The position numbers and the translations under genes were made by a program. Positions 1-6,191 of a stretch of DNA of 13,663 bases are shown one piece after another. Source of the stretch: Pseudomonadota bacterium (GTDB taxonomy: Bacteria; Pseudomonadota; Gammaproteobacteria; Burkholderiales; Gallionellaceae); assembly GCA_021783525.1 (NCBI GenBank), contig JAJXTT010000018.1:1-13663 (forward strand), read 5' to 3'. The notes beneath the pieces were generated by a model. That model was not told the origin of the DNA. It saw nothing but the letters and a program-made list of their open reading frames with translations, and did not search any database. Numbering within the stretch: the stretch's first letter is position 1; every line of letters starts with the position of its first letter.

Positions 1-123
1 GAGGTCGGCAAGCAGTTCGACGTCACCCGCGAGCGCATCCGCCAGATCGAGGCGAAGGCGCTGCGCAAGCTGCGCCATCCCAGCCGCTCGGAGCAGCTGC
101 GCTCGTTCCTCGACGTGGAGTAG
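1..123 (+). CDS. rpoD: RNA polymerase sigma factor RpoD, C-terminal end (partial)
   Basis: Only the last 40 codons and the TAG stop are present; the gene enters from the left. The readable end contains VTRERIRQIEAKALRKLRHP followed by SRSEQLRSFLDVE. This is the region 4.2 helix-turn-helix and extreme C-terminus of the primary sigma-70 factor, which recognises the -35 promoter element and directs RNA polymerase to housekeeping promoters. Gammaproteobacterial RpoD proteins share this tail, with small differences in the last residues; the DVE ending together with high GC suggests the Xanthomonadaceae. A strong hairpin terminator follows 23 bases after the stop. The gene marks the core-chromosome edge of the window. 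Confidence 0.97.
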   Translation, partial: EVGKQFDVTRERIRQIEAKALRKLRHPSRSEQLRSFLDVE

Positions 124-146
124 TAGAGACGGCCGCCGGTCCCCAC

Positions 147-170
147 AGCCCCGCCCCGGCGGGGCTTTTT
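147..170 (+). terminator. Rho-independent terminator of rpoD
   Basis: A perfect 9-bp stem, AGCCCCGCC with GGCGGGGCT around a 2-base centre (147-166), is followed by a run of five T (166-170). It lies just after the rpoD stop codon and before the tRNA, so it very probably ends the rpoD transcript. Confidence 0.93.
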
Positions 171-223
171 CGTGGCCGCGGCTGTATCTTGCGCGACCGC
201 ACCGAGCCGGTGCCGGCATACGC

Positions 224-229
224 TAGACT
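224..229 (+). promoter_or_regulatory. Possible -10 box of the tRNA gene
   Basis: TAGACT lies 15 bases upstream of the tRNA 5' end, a fitting place for a -10 hexamer that starts transcription a few bases before the mature end. No good -35 hexamer is seen at 16-18 bases spacing, so the call rests on position and hexamer similarity only. Confidence 0.3.
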
Positions 230-243
230 TCCGTTTCCCGCGC

Positions 244-319
244 GGGCCTATAGCTCAATGGTTAGAGCAGAGGACTCATAATCCTTTGGTTCCAGGTTCG
301 AGTCCTGGTGGGCCCACCA
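244..319 (+). tRNA. tRNA with CAT anticodon, probably tRNA-Ile2 (lysidine type)
   Basis: A complete 76-base cloverleaf can be folded by eye: acceptor GGGCCTA (244-250) with TGGGCCC (309-315), one T-G wobble; D stem GCTC/GAGC (253-256, 265-268); anticodon stem GAGGA/TCCTT around loop CTCATAA (275-281) with anticodon CAT at 277-279; T stem CCAGG/CCTGG around TTCGAGT; discriminator A and an encoded CCA at 317-319. CAT can be elongator Met or the Ile2 isoacceptor whose C34 is changed to lysidine by TilS to read AUA. The short D loop (AATGGTTA) and overall likeness to E. coli ileX favour Ile2 over Met. tRNA 3' ends are common integration sites, and accessory DNA begins directly downstream. Confidence 0.95.
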
Positions 320-1269
320 CAGCGCGTAGCAGGCCCGACATGTGTTGTGCACTTACCCATAACTTGGCCGCTTTGGCCAGTTTTTGGTTAAGTGTTACCC
401 AAAAATTGTCCGCACGTTGCGGCAGGCCAGTGTGCGGGAAACCATAAAGTGGCCATCCGTTGCGTAGAGCCACCAGATGTTAGGCGATTGGAAGTGAGCA
501 CTTTTCCGAGTCATCAGAAGTAGAAGTTTGGGGTGATTGCGCGGTGCTGGCCGTGAAGCATCCTCTAAGACCCAGCAAGGTGCAAAATGCCAGCCATCTG
601 CCCACCTTCGCCAGTGAAACTGACCATGGCCAACGGCCACGCTGCTCATCATTGCCATCACGTTGCATATTCCTGACACCGAGTCTGACCACCACTGCCT
701 GTTGAACTTGCTACGCTCGCCAGCAGCGGGAGTCGACCTGTGCGGCTAACCATACGCAGAGGGAAAGCATAGTTTGGCCGGCCAAGAAAGTGGCTGTGCG
801 GACTACCCCAGGTTTCGCGACCATTGTCATTTACGTGCTTCCCTGATGCTTGCGACATGAACATTCCTGTCGCGCCATCCACGAGCCTGACCGTCTCTCA
901 AAGGCGGCCTGCTGCTCAATTCCGGGTGTGGCGTCGGCTTGACCTAGGCGACCCATTGAGCCGCGCGCACTGGTGCGGCTGCTTCAGTTGCAGTGACTAG
1001 GAGTTGATCAAGGAGGTAGGCGCCACCGATTGGGAGGAAGTAGGTGCGGTAGGGCTCTATCTCGCGACAAGGTACGTTAATGATGAGGTTGCAGGCATCA
1101 CTGTTGCCGAACGGTCCCGCATGCCGTCCACGCCGGGCACTCCTATTGAACACATGCTTGACCGTTTGGCCTGATCCTTGCTGTCTTGGATCACCTTTAG
1201 TCCTATGGCCGATCAATGGATAGATGTGCAAGACTCGACGCGAGGACCGCGCCGGGGGGGATCAGACGA
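320..1269. other. Gene-poor interval between tRNA and protease gene
   Basis: About 950 bases hold no gene I can support. Open frames exist on both strands, but they lack a Shine-Dalgarno and recognisable motifs, and they overlap one another. The longest (minus strand, 944-1231) would need a TTG start. The only structure noticed is the hairpin at 361-385. The stretch may be a decayed element, an untranslated leader for the following gene, or may hold a non-coding RNA I cannot recognise. Confidence 0.6.
361..385 (+). terminator. Possible terminator downstream of the tRNA
   Basis: TGGCC (365-369) and GGCCA (375-379) pair around a 5-base loop. AAC (361-363) can pair with GTT (380-382) across a one-base bulge, and a run of five T (381-385) follows. 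It sits 42 bases after the tRNA and would make a moderate intrinsic terminator. Confidence 0.4.
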
Positions 1270-2292
1270 ATGCCAGAAACCAGCACTCTTGATGATGCTG
1301 TTGCAGGACTGTACGCGGCCGACCCGAATCGGGACTATATCGTCGTGTCTCATGCTGTTTCGAGACAACTTCACTATAAACTTAGCAGCCTCATCGCATC
1401 CAAACAGCGTAACAAGGCTTGTACGCTGTTCCTGACAACTTACGGCGGTGACCCAAACGGGGGCTATCGTATTGGCCGCTGTCTACGTCATCACTACACG
1501 CAGAACATCAGACTTGTCGTGCCCAGCTTTTGTAAAAGCGCAGGAACGTTGGTCGCGATTGCTGCAGACGAGCTGGGGATAGGCGACTTCGGTGAGCTCG
1601 GCCCATTGGATATTCAGGTTCGGAAGGCTTCCGAGCTTGAAGAAAGTAGCTCTGGCCTCGACATCATGCAGGCACTGCAAGCGGTCACGCTTCATACACA
1701 AGTTACGTTTCATAGAATGCTGATGGAGTCGCGTGGCCTTGGTCTCTCGACAAAACTTTGCTCAGAATTTGCAGGTCAGGTAGTTTCGGGTATCGCAGCG
1801 CCACTGTTTTCGCAGATCGACCCGATCAGGCTTGGAGAGATGCAGCGAGCAATGCGGGTGGCATTTGAATATGGCAGCAGATTGGACAAGTACGGGCAGA
1901 ATCTCAAAGACGGCGCGCTGGTTCGGCTGATCAACAATTATCCAGCGCATGGGTTCGTGATCGATCGTAAAGAAGCGTCTGAACTTTTCGAGCGGGTGTC
2001 GCATCTAACAGATGCCGAGAAGATGTTTTGTAACGCTGTGTGGGAGTCGGTAGGTAGCCAAACCGACATTGACCCAGTGATGGTCGAGACAGCCCAGCAA
2101 AGTAACCAAACAGGAACTGATGATGAAAACCCTGATGCAAAAGTCGATGACGGGCTCGGGACCGAGACATCCGGAAAAGCTGAATCCGAAACAAGGGTCG
2201 GTCAGAGAGGAGGAAACGGTAAAAAAAATGCACCAAGACCAGATGGACAAGGCCTTCGAGTTCGCGCGGATGGTGTCGCGCGCTCCGGATAG
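1270..2292 (+). CDS. SDH-family Clp-fold serine protease (SppA/ClpP-like)
   Basis: A 340-residue protein of the ClpP/crotonase fold, matching the family named for the serine dehydrogenase proteinase (SDH_protease). Seen: TTYGGDPNGG at about residues 56-65 (the glycine-rich oxyanion-hole turn), then SFCKSAGTLVAIAADE at 86-101, where S90 is the likely nucleophile, then ELGPLDIQ at 109-116, the usual strand after the active-site helix. No signal peptide or membrane helix is visible, so it is probably cytoplasmic. The last 70 residues are polar, low in complexity and probably disordered. The ATG at 1270 is preferred because a G-rich stretch lies about 9 bases upstream; an in-frame ATG at 1216 lacks a ribosome site. 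The gene stands alone on its strand, next to but not contiguous with the ubiquitin-like operon. Its substrate is unknown. Confidence 0.85.
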   Translation: MPETSTLDDAVAGLYAADPNRDYIVVSHAVSRQLHYKLSSLIASKQRNKACTLFLTTYGGDPNGGYRIGRCLRHHYTQNIRLVVPSFCKSAGTLVAIAADELGIGDFGELGPLDIQVRKASELEESSSGLDIMQALQAVTLHTQVTFHRMLMESRGLGLSTKLCSEFAGQVVSGIAAPLFSQIDPIRLGEMQRAMRVAFEYGSRLDKYGQNLKDGALVRLINNYPAHGFVIDRKEASELFERVSHLTDAEKMFCNAVWESVGSQTDIDPVMVETAQQSNQTGTDDENPDAKVDDGLGTETSGKAESETRVGQRGGNGKKNAPRPDGQGLRVRADGVARSG

Positions 2293-2320
2293 AGATCTGG
2301 ATTTAGCCGAAGCAATGTGA
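2228..2320 (+). CDS. Possible 30-residue small protein overlapping the protease 3' end
   Basis: A short frame starts with ATG at 2228 inside the last part of the protease gene, in another frame, and ends at 2320, 28 bases past the protease stop. It begins MHQDQMDKAFEFARMV and ends DLDLAEAM. That composition looks more like a folded acidic helix than the neighbouring Arg/Gly-rich protease tail (ending VRADGVARSG). GAGGAGG at 2207-2213 is a near-perfect Shine-Dalgarno, though 14 bases from the ATG, which is long. An A8 run (2221-2228) directly precedes or overlaps the start. It could be a translationally coupled small protein, the tail of a frameshifted protease, or chance. I do not recognise a family. 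Confidence 0.35.
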   Translation: MHQDQMDKAFEFARMVSRAPDRDLDLAEAM

Positions 2321-2339
2321 TTCGTTTGGTATGCGATAG

Positions 2340-2369
2340 AAAAGGCCTCGTTTCCCAGCGAGGCCTTTT
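2340..2369. terminator. Bidirectional intrinsic terminator between convergent genes
   Basis: A perfect 11-bp inverted repeat, AAAAGGCCTCG (2340-2350) and CGAGGCCTTTT (2359-2369), surrounds an 8-base loop. The GC-rich stem has A on the left and T on the right, so it can end transcription from both directions. It lies between the plus-strand protease gene and the minus-strand metallopeptidase gene, whose stop is only 6 bases away. Confidence 0.92.
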
Positions 2370-2374
2370 GCATT

Positions 2375-3253
2375 TCAAGCGTCGTTAGTGTCTGTGTGTT
2401 CCCATGGTTTCTGTGCTTCGGGAAGCATCAGTATGCCAAGCACATAGGGGTACGGCCCATCGACGCGTATGGCGAGCTCCGTAACCGCCATGCTTTGTGG
2501 TTCTCGGGGGAACCAGATACGCGCTGATTGCACGGCATGGTTTGCCGTACTCCCTGCGTCAATATCCGCAAGAAGTGAGCGCGAGGGAACTTCTATTGTG
2601 CGCCGACGAGTGGCAAGGTAAGCCCCTGACTTGAATGCGGCTTCGTTCGCTCGCGCCCAGAGCAGGAATCCGTCGCGTGCAACGACCACGAGCGCTCGTC
2701 GCGGAGCGATTTCAATCCACTTGAGCGCGCAGGCCATGCGAGAAACGCCGTATCGACTACGACAGTGTTCGAGGAATTCCAAAGAGATCGTGTTCGCACC
2801 GAGTTGCGAACGAAAGTCATCAAGCGGCATGAGGAGGTATGACGCGAACGTATCAGCCTCGGCCTCCATGCGTCGTGCTGGCGAGTCCCAGTCGTAAATG
2901 TCGCTATCGGTGCACTCAAATAAAGCCTGTCGCGACCGATGCAGAAGATAGTGGCCGAACTCATGGGCAACGGTAAATCGGACGCGGCCTGGGGATCCGT
3001 GCGCTGCGCTATACGCGATGAGCCATCGCGAACGATCGGCGTTGGCCTTGAGGCAACCTTCGAAGCTCGCAGCGTCTAGTCGCTCTATACGGGCGATGTG
3101 CGAGTCCGGGTATCGCTGTTTGGAATACTCAAGCGCGAGCTGCTCAACATCGACAGGAAAGCGTTCCCCTCCGAAGACCTGCGCAAGCAACTTCGAAAGT
3201 TGGATCGCTTGCGCTTTAGGCGCTCCGTGGGCGGCTATCCCTTCTGTTCCCAT
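2375..3253 (-). CDS. ImmA/IrrE-family zinc metallopeptidase
   Basis: A 292-residue protein with the gluzincin motif VAHEFGHYLLH (HEFGH at about residues 97-101; two His zinc ligands and the catalytic Glu). It is followed by MEAEADTFASYLLMP at 129-143, where a Glu gives the third ligand and ASYLLMP is the family hallmark. ImmA and IrrE proteins cleave or otherwise inactivate a partner XRE repressor when a signal arrives, as in ICEBs1 (ImmA-ImmR) and Deinococcus (IrrE-DdrO). The C-terminal 120 residues are probably a sensor domain but carry no motif I recognise. The start overlaps the end of the XRE gene by 19 bases, so the two are surely co-transcribed and probably coupled; the Shine-Dalgarno is weak. 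Role inferred: de-repression of the divergent ubiquitin-like operon. Confidence 0.9.
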   Translation of the reverse strand: MGTEGIAAHGAPKAQAIQLSKLLAQVFGGERFPVDVEQLALEYSKQRYPDSHIARIERLDAASFEGCLKANADRSRWLIAYSAAHGSPGRVRFTVAHEFGHYLLHRSRQALFECTDSDIYDWDSPARRMEAEADTFASYLLMPLDDFRSQLGANTISLEFLEHCRSRYGVSRMACALKWIEIAPRRALVVVARDGFLLWARANEAAFKSGAYLATRRRTIEVPSRSLLADIDAGSTANHAVQSARIWFPREPQSMAVTELAIRVDGPYPYVLGILMLPEAQKPWEHTDTNDA

Positions 3254-3558
3254 AAATCCAAGAACGCCTGGACCTTTTTCTTATCTTTATCGTCCATCTG
3301 TTGATAGCGACGAAAAAACGCTCGGTCCTCGACCGATTCGTCAGGAACGGAAGCTTGAGCGTCCCACAGGTACTCCGGGGTTACCCCTAGAGCAGCAGCG
3401 ATCCTATTGAGTTTTTCCGAGGAAGGCTTGGGCCTATCCCTGTTTTCAAGCTCCCAAATGTAGCTTTTGCTTGAGCCAGTCTGAACCGCCAAGGCTTCGA
3501 GACTGATCTCTTTCTCGGTCCTACGGGCGCGAATCTTGTCACCAAGCGGGGAAGGCAC
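3235..3558 (-). CDS. XRE-family (HTH) transcriptional repressor
   Basis: A 107-residue DNA-binding protein of the lambda Cro/C1 type. Residues 4-66 form the helix-turn-helix: LGDKIRARR, then ISLEALAVQTGSSKSYIWEL with the recognition helix near 29-37, then LNRIAAALGVTPEYLWD. The tail is charged and ends in a short helix (KKKVQAFLDLWEQ), likely for dimerisation or contact with the peptidase. I chose GTG at 3558 because GGAGGA sits just upstream on the minus strand and the protein then begins MPSPLGDKIRARR, typical for the family. ATG starts at 3594 or 3669 extend the frame but lack a good ribosome site, and 3669 would run through the operator. It should bind the dyad at 3661-3676 and control both divergent transcripts. 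Confidence 0.92.
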   Translation of the reverse strand: MPSPLGDKIRARRTEKEISLEALAVQTGSSKSYIWELENRDRPKPSSEKLNRIAAALGVTPEYLWDAQASVPDESVEDRAFFRRYQQMDDKDKKKVQAFLDLWEQKG

Positions 3559-3598
3559 AGATCCTCCAATGGTTAGCGGCGGGCTACTAAGCATACCT

Positions 3599-3609
3599 GC
3601 ACACCGAAC
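3599..3609. promoter_or_regulatory. Second copy of the operator-related 11-mer
   Basis: GCACACCGAAC here is identical to 3666-3676 inside O1, but the left half of the dyad is not conserved. It lies in the leader of the XRE gene, where binding would give autoregulation. A further half site, GTTCGG at 3639-3644, lies 22 bases (about two helical turns) from the start of O1. Confidence 0.5.
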
Positions 3610-3660
3610 GCTTATGTACCTATTGACAGGCACGGGCAGTTCGGGCAATCTGATCACAAC

Positions 3661-3676
3661 GTTCGGCACACCGAAC
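3661..3676. promoter_or_regulatory. Perfect dyad, probable XRE operator O1
   Basis: GTTCGG-CACA-CCGAAC is a perfect 6-bp inverted repeat with a 4-base centre, the usual size for an XRE dimer site. The 11-mer GCACACCGAAC recurs at 3599-3609, and a half site GTTCGG recurs at 3639-3644, giving three related sites in the divergent gap. O1 ends 5 bases before the -10 box of the ubiquitin-like operon, so occupancy would block polymerase. Confidence 0.72.
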
Positions 3677-3681
3677 TATTT

Positions 3682-3687
3682 TATACT
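3682..3687 (+). promoter_or_regulatory. -10 box of the ubiquitin-like operon
   Basis: TATACT lies 18 bases before the ATG at 3706, predicting a very short leader carrying AAAGAGG (3691-3697) as ribosome site. At 16-18 bases upstream there is no good -35 hexamer; that position lies at the left edge of the O1 dyad. A weak -35 with a strong -10 would suit tight control. Confidence 0.5.
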
Positions 3688-3705
3688 CATAAAGAGGTAT
3701 GCGAA

Positions 3706-4800
3706 ATGTCTGCCGAACAGCCCCTAGATACGCTCAACACCCGTTCCGCGCAAGTCGGCAACACCTCGACTGTTACCGTCAACGACACCCTTGTTTCCAT
3801 CACGGATACCTCTCCGACGCCCAGGTCCGTCCTTGGACTCGCAGGCTTCGAGCCGCCTTCCGATTACGCCCTGATCCAGTTCCCTCGCAACGGTCCAACC
3901 AAGGACCTGCCTCTGGATGAGCCGATCACGCTGGTCGAGGGGGTGAATTCATTTTTTGCGTTCAGGTCGGACGGAACGTTCTTCTTCACCTTGAACGACG
4001 CTCGGTTCGAATGGAAGCGCGAACTTACCGGTGTCGAACTTCGTCAGATTGGACACGTACCAGAGAACGAAATCATCCGGCTGGATCGCCAGGATCATGC
4101 GGACCGGGAGTTCGACGATCACAGTCGAATCGATTTGGATGGCCATGGTGTGGAGCATTTCCGTACCGAACCACGCATGTGGCGACTCGATGTCCAGGGC
4201 GAGGTGATCCATTGGCCGGAGCCTACGATCACTGTCAGTCAGGCGTTGGGAAAAGCGGGCTTCGATGTCACAAAATCGTGGGTCATTACGCTAAAGGTGA
4301 AGGACCAACCTAAGCGCCCGATGCAGTTGAACGACGTCATTGATCTCAATGAGCCCGGGCTTGAGCGATTGCGCGTGCTCAAAGGCCAAGTCAATAACGG
4401 CGATGGTGGGATTCGCCGGCAATTTTCGCTCCTACCTCGAGATAGTGCCTATCTGAATGGCTTGGGCATTACCTGGCAGACAGTAAGCGCTGGCGGGCGG
4501 TGGCTCTTGCTGGATAACTACCCACTTCCAAAGGGTTTTTCGCAACCGTCTTGCACCATTGCGATCGGTGTGCCGGAGCCTTACCCGTCCGCGCAACTAG
4601 ACATGTTCTATTGCTACCCGGCACTGTCACGTACTGATGGGATCCCGATTCCTCAGACGCAAGTCGTACAGCAGATAGACAACTTGACGTTTCAGCGTTG
4701 GTCTCGGCACCATGCAGAACCGTGGAATCCCGATATGGATTGTATTCGCACGCACATGGCGCTTGTCGACGAATCTCTCAGTCGGGAGGTCGAGCGGTGA
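3706..4800 (+). CDS. Fusion of three ubiquitin-like domains and an E2-like domain
   Basis: A 364-residue protein. Residues about 22-90, 91-157 and 158-230 each read as a beta-grasp (multiubiquitin-type) repeat with alternating hydrophobic strands and a central helix. Residues 236-364 match the prokaryotic E2 family E: LPRDSAYLNGLG, GGRWLLLDNYPLPKGF, YPSAQLDMFYCYP, RWSRHHAEPWNP and an ending helix THMALVDESL. In an E2 it would receive the ubiquitin-like protein from the E1 and pass it to a target. In known E2s the catalytic Cys lies about 8 residues before a Trp-x-Pro; here that spot holds W332-S333 before W340-N-P, so serine replaces cysteine. Gly-Gly at 234-235 sits exactly at the domain junction and may be a processing site. 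Clear ribosome site AAAGAGG. First gene of a coupled operon under XRE control. Confidence 0.85.
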   Translation: MSAEQPLDTLNTRSAQVGNTSTVTVNDTLVSITDTSPTPRSVLGLAGFEPPSDYALIQFPRNGPTKDLPLDEPITLVEGVNSFFAFRSDGTFFFTLNDARFEWKRELTGVELRQIGHVPENEIIRLDRQDHADREFDDHSRIDLDGHGVEHFRTEPRMWRLDVQGEVIHWPEPTITVSQALGKAGFDVTKSWVITLKVKDQPKRPMQLNDVIDLNEPGLERLRVLKGQVNNGDGGIRRQFSLLPRDSAYLNGLGITWQTVSAGGRWLLLDNYPLPKGFSQPSCTIAIGVPEPYPSAQLDMFYCYPALSRTDGIPIPQTQVVQQIDNLTFQRWSRHHAEPWNPDMDCIRTHMALVDESLSREVER

Positions 4801-6191
4801 CAGGTCAGCCCACACTCGTGATAGCCGGCACGGACCATCATCGGCTGAAAGACCACCTGCTTCCCGGTGACGGCCGGGAGGCAGCGGCTATCCTGCTCTG
4901 CGCTCGCGGGAGGCTTGAGCCACTTCGGCTCTTAGTGAAGCACGTGTACCTAGTTCCACACGCTGAATGCAGCAGGCGCGATAACCAGCTGGTGTGGCCA
5001 GGACAATGCATCGAGGATTGCCTGACGCTGGCCGAAGACGATGACCTGTCTCTCATGCTCGTGCACTCTCATCCGAGCGGCTATGACCACTTCTCCAGCG
5101 CAGACGACGAGTCTGATCAAGAGGTCATGCCTTCGATGTTCTTAGCGCGACTGAGCAATGCCTCAGGACCAATGTTTCATGGTTCTGCGATCATGCTACC
5201 CGGCGGCGTCATGCGTGCTCGTGTTTATGACGAGCAACTTCGATGTCAGGAGGCGGGCCTGATATCGGTGATCGGTGATGACATTTCTTTCTTCTGGCCT
5301 CATGGGCCGAACGCGAAACGCCCGCTTGCCTTCAGTAGCGGCATGACCAACGAACTGCGCCGACTTCATGCAGGCATCGTCGGCACGTCTGGTACCGGTA
5401 GCATCGTGGCTGAACAAGCTCTGAGATTGGGTTTCGGTGAGATCACCGTCGTCGATCACGACGTTATGGAGCGTCGAAACCTCAATCGTATTCTCAACTC
5501 AACTCTCGACGACGCCATTCTGCAACAAAAAAAGGTGAGCGTTTTCGAACGTGCTGCGCGAGCCGTGAACCCCGACGTGATCGTAAACACCCTCGATTGT
5601 CGTGCGGGCACGCGCAAGGCGATTGAGGCCCTATCGAAGGCCGATGTTCTATTTTGCTGTGTTGATACTGAAACGGGACGGGATATTTGCGATCGACTTG
5701 CCACTGCAATGCTATTGCCGCTCTTCGATGTCGGCGTGGTGATTCCGGTGCGACGCAATATGGTCGGCGAGCTGGTCATACAGGACGTACAAGGGCGAAT
5801 CGATTACATTCAACCTGGCGAATCATCTCTTCTTAGCCGTGGCGTTTACACGTCAGCGGGCGTTGCTGCGGAGGACCTCCGCGAACGCGATCCGGAAGCG
5901 TTCGAGCGTCAGGTCGGCGAAGGATATATGCCTGGAGTGATGGAAGAAGCACCGTCTGTGATCACGCTTAACATGCGTGGCGCGAGCATGACAATGCAAG
6001 AATTTATTGCACGAGCTTATCCATACCGGCTAGACGGAAACGCACCGTATGCACAGACGTCATTTGCTCTAGCCATAGAAGAGCAGGACTTCTACCACGA
6101 AACTCATTTTCCTCGTGCCGGACGTCACCGATTCGCATCGGGGTTACGTAGTCCTCTGCTAGGTATTCCCGCGCTGGAGGATGCTCAGTGA
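4797..6191 (+). CDS. JAMM (JAB) peptidase fused to ThiF/E1-like adenylation domain
   Basis: A 464-residue two-domain protein. The N-terminal JAMM metallo-isopeptidase has Glu28 and VHSHPSGYDHFSSADD: H90, H92, S100 and D103 fit H-x-H-x7-S-x2-D exactly, so a zinc-dependent deubiquitinase-like activity is likely. The E1/ThiF domain starts near 190: GIVGTSGTGS (194-202, nucleotide loop), VVDHDVMERRNLNR (218-231, Asp, Glu and Arg for ATP and Mg) and FCCVD (286-290). Where related E1 proteins usually show a Cys-x-x-Cys (PG..CxxCRG), this one reads PGESSLLSRG, with S344 and S347. The GTG start at 4797 overlaps the previous stop (GTGA), with GGGAGG 7 bases upstream; a longer frame from 4698 would lie inside the E2 coding part and is rejected. 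It would activate, and release, the ubiquitin-like protein. Confidence 0.9.
   Translation: MTGQPTLVIAGTDHHRLKDHLLPGDGREAAAILLCARGRLEPLRLLVKHVYLVPHAECSRRDNQLVWPGQCIEDCLTLAEDDDLSLMLVHSHPSGYDHFSSADDESDQEVMPSMFLARLSNASGPMFHGSAIMLPGGVMRARVYDEQLRCQEAGLISVIGDDISFFWPHGPNAKRPLAFSSGMTNELRRLHAGIVGTSGTGSIVAEQALRLGFGEITVVDHDVMERRNLNRILNSTLDDAILQQKKVSVFERAARAVNPDVIVNTLDCRAGTRKAIEALSKADVLFCCVDTETGRDICDRLATAMLLPLFDVGVVIPVRRNMVGELVIQDVQGRIDYIQPGESSLLSRGVYTSAGVAAEDLRERDPEAFERQVGEGYMPGVMEEAPSVITLNMRGASMTMQEFIARAYPYRLDGNAPYAQTSFALAIEEQDFYHETHFPRAGRHRFASGLRSPLLGIPALEDAQ

Noticed and set aside
172..447. Plus-strand 91-codon open frame
   Set aside because: It runs through the tRNA gene and has no ribosome site; the tRNA explains the sequence.
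479..485. GTTAGGC, like an integron attC core site
   Set aside because: No matching RYYYAAC partner with a foldable arm at the right distance and no integron integrase.
395..882. Several minus-strand open frames (395-679, 480-695, 658-882)
   Set aside because: They overlap each other in different frames, have no Shine-Dalgarno or recognisable domains, and look like chance frames.
944..1231. Minus-strand 95-codon frame
   Set aside because: It needs a TTG start, has no ribosome site and no motif I can name. Part of it reads fairly protein-like, so a decayed gene is not fully excluded.
1216..1269. Upstream ATG for the protease gene
   Set aside because: The 18 extra residues are unlike the family, and no Shine-Dalgarno precedes 1216; 1270 is preferred.
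3559..3669. Longer N-terminus for the XRE repressor (starts at 3594 or 3669)
   Set aside because: No good ribosome site, and the longest form would be encoded across the operator dyad. GGAGGA before the GTG at 3558 fits better.
4698..4796. Longer N-terminus for the JAMM-E1 protein
   Set aside because: It lies entirely inside the coding sequence of the E2 domain; the GTG at 4797 has an ideal Shine-Dalgarno.
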